Shown here: positions 61,240 to 64,000 of the stretch, one piece after another
How the letters are laid out: each line of letters begins with the position of its first letter
Numbering within the stretch: the stretch's first letter is position 1
Assembly: GCA_050313295.1 (NCBI GenBank)
Contig: JBNPLD010000001.1
Source: S5-A14a sp022766365
Lineage (GTDB): Bacteria > Bacillota > Clostridia > Peptostreptococcales > Anaerovoracaceae
Length of the DNA: 64,000 nt
Strand: one strand, 5' to 3'
Notes under the pieces: model-generated
What the model saw: the letters and a program-made list of their open reading frames with translations, nothing else
Databases searched by the model: none
Told to the model about the DNA's origin: nothing
Position numbers and translations under genes: made by a program

Positions 61240-64000
61240 TTATTGTTTGATTCCTGCCTTTCGTCTAATAATGGCAACAAGCAATATTCCAGACAGACTT
61301 AATACTCCGACGTATAGCTGCATATTAGTATCATCTGCTGTTTTCGGCAAATTATTTTTCTTTTCTGATGCAGAATTCTTAGTAACAGATTTTGATAATT
61401 CTGATTTCGACTTATCTTTTTGAATAACTGTTACTGTGGCTTTCTTTGTTACGCTTGCTCCATCTTTATCCGTTACCTTAAATGTAACTGTGTATTTGCC
61501 TACCTTGTACTTATTGAACCCACCATTATCTGTCAGTTTAACTGCTTTGATGAGGTCTCCGTCTTCCTTATCCTTTGCGGATACTACAAGGCTATTTAAA
61601 TCAAGTGCTTCACCTTGTTTGATGTTCTTGTCCTTAACCTCAAGTGTTGGTGCTTCGTTCATGGTAGCCAATCCATATTTGACTGTTACAATCGCTCTCT
61701 TTGTTGCGCTTGCTCCGTCTTTATCTGTTACCTTGAATGTAACTGTGTACTTGCCTACCTTATCCTTATTGAACCCACCGTCATCTATGAGCTTAACTGC
61801 TTTAATGAGGTCTCCGTCTTCCTTATCCGTTGCAGATACTACGAGGCTCTTTAAATCAAGTGCTTCGCCCTGTTTGATGGTCTTATCCTTAACCTCAAGG
61901 GTTGGTGCTTCGTTCATGGTAGCCAATCCATATTTGACTGTTACAATCGCTCTCTTTGTTGCGCTTGCTCCATCTTTATCCGTTACCTTGAATGTAACTG
62001 TGTACTTGCCAACCTTATCCTTATTGAACCCACCGTTGTCTGTCAGTTTAACTGCTTTGATGAGGTCTCCGTCCTCCTTATCCTTTGCTGATACTACAAG
62101 GCTGTTTAAATCAAGTGCTTCACCTTGTTTGATGGTCTTGTCCTTAACCTCAAGGGTTGGTGCTTCGTTCATAGTAGCTAGTCCATATGTAACTGTTACA
62201 ATCGCTCTCTTGGTTACGCTTGCTCCGTCTTTATCCGTTACCTTGAATGTAACTGTGTATTTGCCTACCTTGTCCTTATTGAACCCACCATCATCTATGA
62301 GCTTAACTGCTTTGATGAGATCTCCGTCTTCTTTATCCTTTGCGGATACTACCAGGCTCTTTAAATCAAGTGCTTCACCCTGTTTGATGGTCTTGTCCTT
62401 AACCTCAAGTGTTGGTGCTTCATTCATAGTAGCTGCGTTCATGCTGTAAATAGCATATACCGTCATATCTTCATTTACAACGGTTTTTCCTGTAAACGAA
62501 GTACCTTTACCGTCTTTTTGTGTATTCCACTCTTTGAATGTATATCCACTTTTAGTTGGATTTTGCGGCATTGACTCATCTGTGAGGTCATCATTCTCGA
62601 TAGATTTACCTTTGTCTGCTTTCACAATTTTATAAATACTTTCACCATTTATAAACTTCACAAAAATGTACGGATTTTTGTAATTTAAGTCATAATTATT
62701 TAGAAGGCTCTTTCTGATTAATGTCCCATGAAGCACATCCGAGTCTTCGCTAAATTGCAAATTAGTAAAATCTGCAAAATTAACCGGTGGATTAAATTTC
62801 CCGGATTCTGATTTATTCTCTTTGAAAGTAGTCGTCTTATCTATTGACAAGTTTTTATAAGCGTCTTTATCAGTAATCGGATTACTGTATTCATAAGGAA
62901 TTGTATAAATTGCTCCTCCTTGTCCCACATTGCATATGTTTGATTTAAACGATGTATTATCTGAAATTTCCAGTTTAATATCCTTCTTCTTTCCAATAAT
63001 ATTCTTATTGCTGTCTCTTACCACACCATTTACCGAAATGGCACCACCTGACCCGTAGGCACTGTTCTCTAAAAATGAGGAATTTTTAACAACAGTCATG
63101 TTATCCATTACATATATGGCACCGCCCGACCCTGAATTATGAGGATTAGTCAGCATATCCTGTGGATGAACCGGAGCATTATTTTTTTCAAATGAGCAAT
63201 TAACAATGTCTGTCGGGTAGGCCGTAAAAACACCTCCCCCCATAAGAGCCGTGTTCTCTTTAAATATTACATTATCAAACTCCATAGCAGTTAGTGACTT
63301 ATCCACCGTATCGATTGCGGCACTTGATATGCCTCCTCCGTAGCCTGCCTCGTTTTTGGAGAAAATTGAATCTTTTAGATTCAGTTTGGAATCGCCTCCA
63401 ACATAAATGCCTCCCCCAAAATTCGTTGATTGATTCTCAATAAAAGTAGACTTCAATATTGATGTAGTTCCGTTATTGTTGTGTGCTATGAAAACAGCTC
63501 CGCCTCCGCTCGTCGCTGTATTCTTCTCAAATTCAGATTCAGAAATCTCAGTATCTCCGCCTTGCAAATAAATGGCTCCGCCCTGATTGGAAGCTTTGTT
63601 TTCATTGAATTTAGCATTTTTAAATTCAACGGCTTTTCTGGCATAAACAGCTCCACCCCATTTGGCCTCATTATTTTCAAAAGTTGTATTTGAAATCAAT
63701 GAAGTATTTGAAAGGTAAACTGCTCCTCCTGTGCTCGCTTTATTATTGTTGAATTGAGCATTTTTTATTGTTACATTTGAGCGTGTTCCGGTGATAATGG
63801 CACCTGCCACCTTCACTGCATTATTTTCATTAAAAACGCCTCCGGTTACATTTAAATTACCATATGCAGCTATAACTCCACCGTCGCTTTTATTCGACTT
63901 GTTATTAACGAAGGTCCCTCCGGTTATATTAACAGTAGTATCATCAAGGGCTTGAATAATCCCTCCTGCCTGATTTGATTGATTATTTTTTATTACTGCT
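61240..64000 (-). CDS. LPXTG-anchored parallel-beta-helix surface protein, C-terminal part (cut by window edge)
   Basis: The minus-strand frame is open from the right edge through a possible GTG at 63816 and ends at 61240, giving about 919 visible codons; the start is outside. From the edge to about codon 400 it has repeated F-x-x-N-x-A-x-x-G-G-A motifs (for example ENNEAKWGGAVYA, FTENTALMGGGVF-like), typical of right-handed parallel beta helices such as Pmp-like adhesins. An InlB B-repeat-like piece follows (PTKSGYTFKEWNTQKDGKGT). Then come four Ig-like repeats of 85 residues beginning MNEAPTLEVKDK, and a sortase signal LPKTA (61336-61350), a hydrophobic segment and a basic tail. It should be covalently attached to the cell wall. 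Ligand unknown. Confidence 0.88.
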   Translation of the reverse strand, partial: AVIKNNQSNQAGGIIQALDDTTVNITGGTFVNNKSNKSDGGVIAAYGNLNVTGGVFNENNAVKVAGAIITGTRSNVTIKNAQFNNNKASTGGAVYLSNTSLISNTTFENNEAKWGGAVYARKAVEFKNAKFNENKASNQGGAIYLQGGDTEISESEFEKNTATSGGGAVFIAHNNNGTTSILKSTFIENQSTNFGGGIYVGGDSKLNLKDSIFSKNEAGYGGGISSAAIDTVDKSLTAMEFDNVIFKENTALMGGGVFTAYPTDIVNCSFEKNNAPVHPQDMLTNPHNSGSGGAIYVMDNMTVVKNSSFLENSAYGSGGAISVNGVVRDSNKNIIGKKKDIKLEISDNTSFKSNICNVGQGGAIYTIPYEYSNPITDKDAYKNLSIDKTTTFKENKSESGKFNPPVNFADFTNLQFSEDSDVLHGTLIRKSLLNNYDLNYKNPYIFVKFINGESIYKIVKADKGKSIENDDLTDESMPQNPTKSGYTFKEWNTQKDGKGTSFTGKTVVNEDMTVYAIYSMNAATMNEAPTLEVKDKTIKQGEALDLKSLVVSAKDKEDGDLIKAVKLIDDGGFNKDKVGKYTVTFKVTDKDGASVTKRAIVTVTYGLATMNEAPTLEVKDKTIKQGEALDLNSLVVSAKDKEDGDLIKAVKLTDNGGFNKDKVGKYTVTFKVTDKDGASATKRAIVTVKYGLATMNEAPTLEVKDKTIKQGEALDLKSLVVSATDKEDGDLIKAVKLIDDGGFNKDKVGKYTVTFKVTDKDGASATKRAIVTVKYGLATMNEAPTLEVKDKNIKQGEALDLNSLVVSAKDKEDGDLIKAVKLTDNGGFNKYKVGKYTVTFKVTDKDGASVTKKATVTVIQKDKSKSELSKSVTKNSASEKKNNLPKTADDTNMQLYVGVLSLSGILLVAIIRRKAGIKQ
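61422..62427 (-). repeat. Four tandem 255-bp repeats in the surface-protein gene
   Basis: Copies start at 62427, 62172, 61917 and 61662, an exact 255-base (85-codon) period; the last copy diverges at its end. Each encodes one Ig-like domain. Copies 1 and 3 share LKS and LIDDGG, copies 2 and 4 share LNS and LTDNGG, so the array looks like a duplicated two-repeat unit. Confidence 0.95.

Noticed and set aside
61436..62449. A 337-codon open frame on the plus strand opposite the surface-protein repeats
   Set aside because: It is the antisense shadow of the tandem repeats. It has no ribosome binding site, and its periodic low-complexity product mirrors the repeat period.

Overview
The window looks like a chromosomal segment of a low-to-moderate G+C Gram-positive anaerobe, probably in the Eubacteriales (Clostridia). 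The support is a class III (anaerobic) ribonucleotide reductase locus, the oxygen-independent (cbi-type) cobalamin pathway, an ileS T-box leader, Asp23-family and GH25 cell-wall proteins, and an LPXTG surface protein. I cannot fix the genus from sequence alone. No rRNA, tRNA, CRISPR array, phage or insertion sequence was recognised.

Layout. (1) 1-4.6 kb, minus strand: the 5' part of recG, an Asp23-family gene, rpmB, and nrdD-nrdG with a NrdR-like box. NrdD stops just before the place where the glycyl-radical motif should be. (2) 4.6-8.8 kb: a GNAT acetyltransferase, a membrane-anchored PepD-like protein that has lost its metal ligands, a membrane-anchored GH25 lysozyme and an M20D amidohydrolase whose 3' end overlaps rlmN tail to tail. 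(3) 8.7-13.3 kb, minus: a T-box-controlled ileS-rlmN unit. (4) 13.4-56.1 kb: about 43 kb of uninterrupted minus-strand genes. In transcription order these are valS, folC, GNAT, a ThrE-like exporter pair, glyA, plsX, rnc, smc, ftsY, der, plsY, gpsA and miaB. A 19-kb tetrapyrrole/cobalamin block follows: cbiD, L, F, G, hemA, cbiH, cbiJ, sirC, hemC, cobA-hemD, hemB, hemL, cbiX, cbiET, cbiA, cbiB, cobD, cbiP, cobO, cbiC. The run ends with cls, an ATP-grasp gene, a MurT-like and a GatD-like gene, and an M50 protease. (5) 56.3-60.1 kb, plus: a four-gene surface O-acylation cluster (SGNH, DUF4358, MBOAT, DHHW). (6) 60.2-64 kb, minus: ybaK and the C-terminal part of a large parallel-beta-helix LPXTG adhesin with four 85-residue repeats.

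How the genes work together. hemA, hemL, hemB, hemC and cobA-hemD make precorrin-2 from glutamyl-tRNA. SirC and CbiX make cobalt-sirohydrochlorin, and the cbi enzymes carry it through cobyrinate diamide, adenosylation, cobyric acid and adenosylcobinamide phosphate. The last nucleotide-loop genes (cobU, cobS, cobT) are not in the window, and no cobalamin riboswitch is visible.

The most unusual theme is repeated loss of catalytic residues in otherwise intact reading frames. GatD-like lacks both its Cys and His, CbiA has Ser in place of its glutaminase Cys, the PepD-like protein lacks its zinc ligands, and NrdD lacks the glycyl-radical tail. These calls rest on remembered family alignments and should be confirmed by alignment. 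The best candidate for an undescribed system is the divergent MurT/GatD-like pair with its ATP-grasp neighbour. The DUF4358-containing O-acylation cluster is second.
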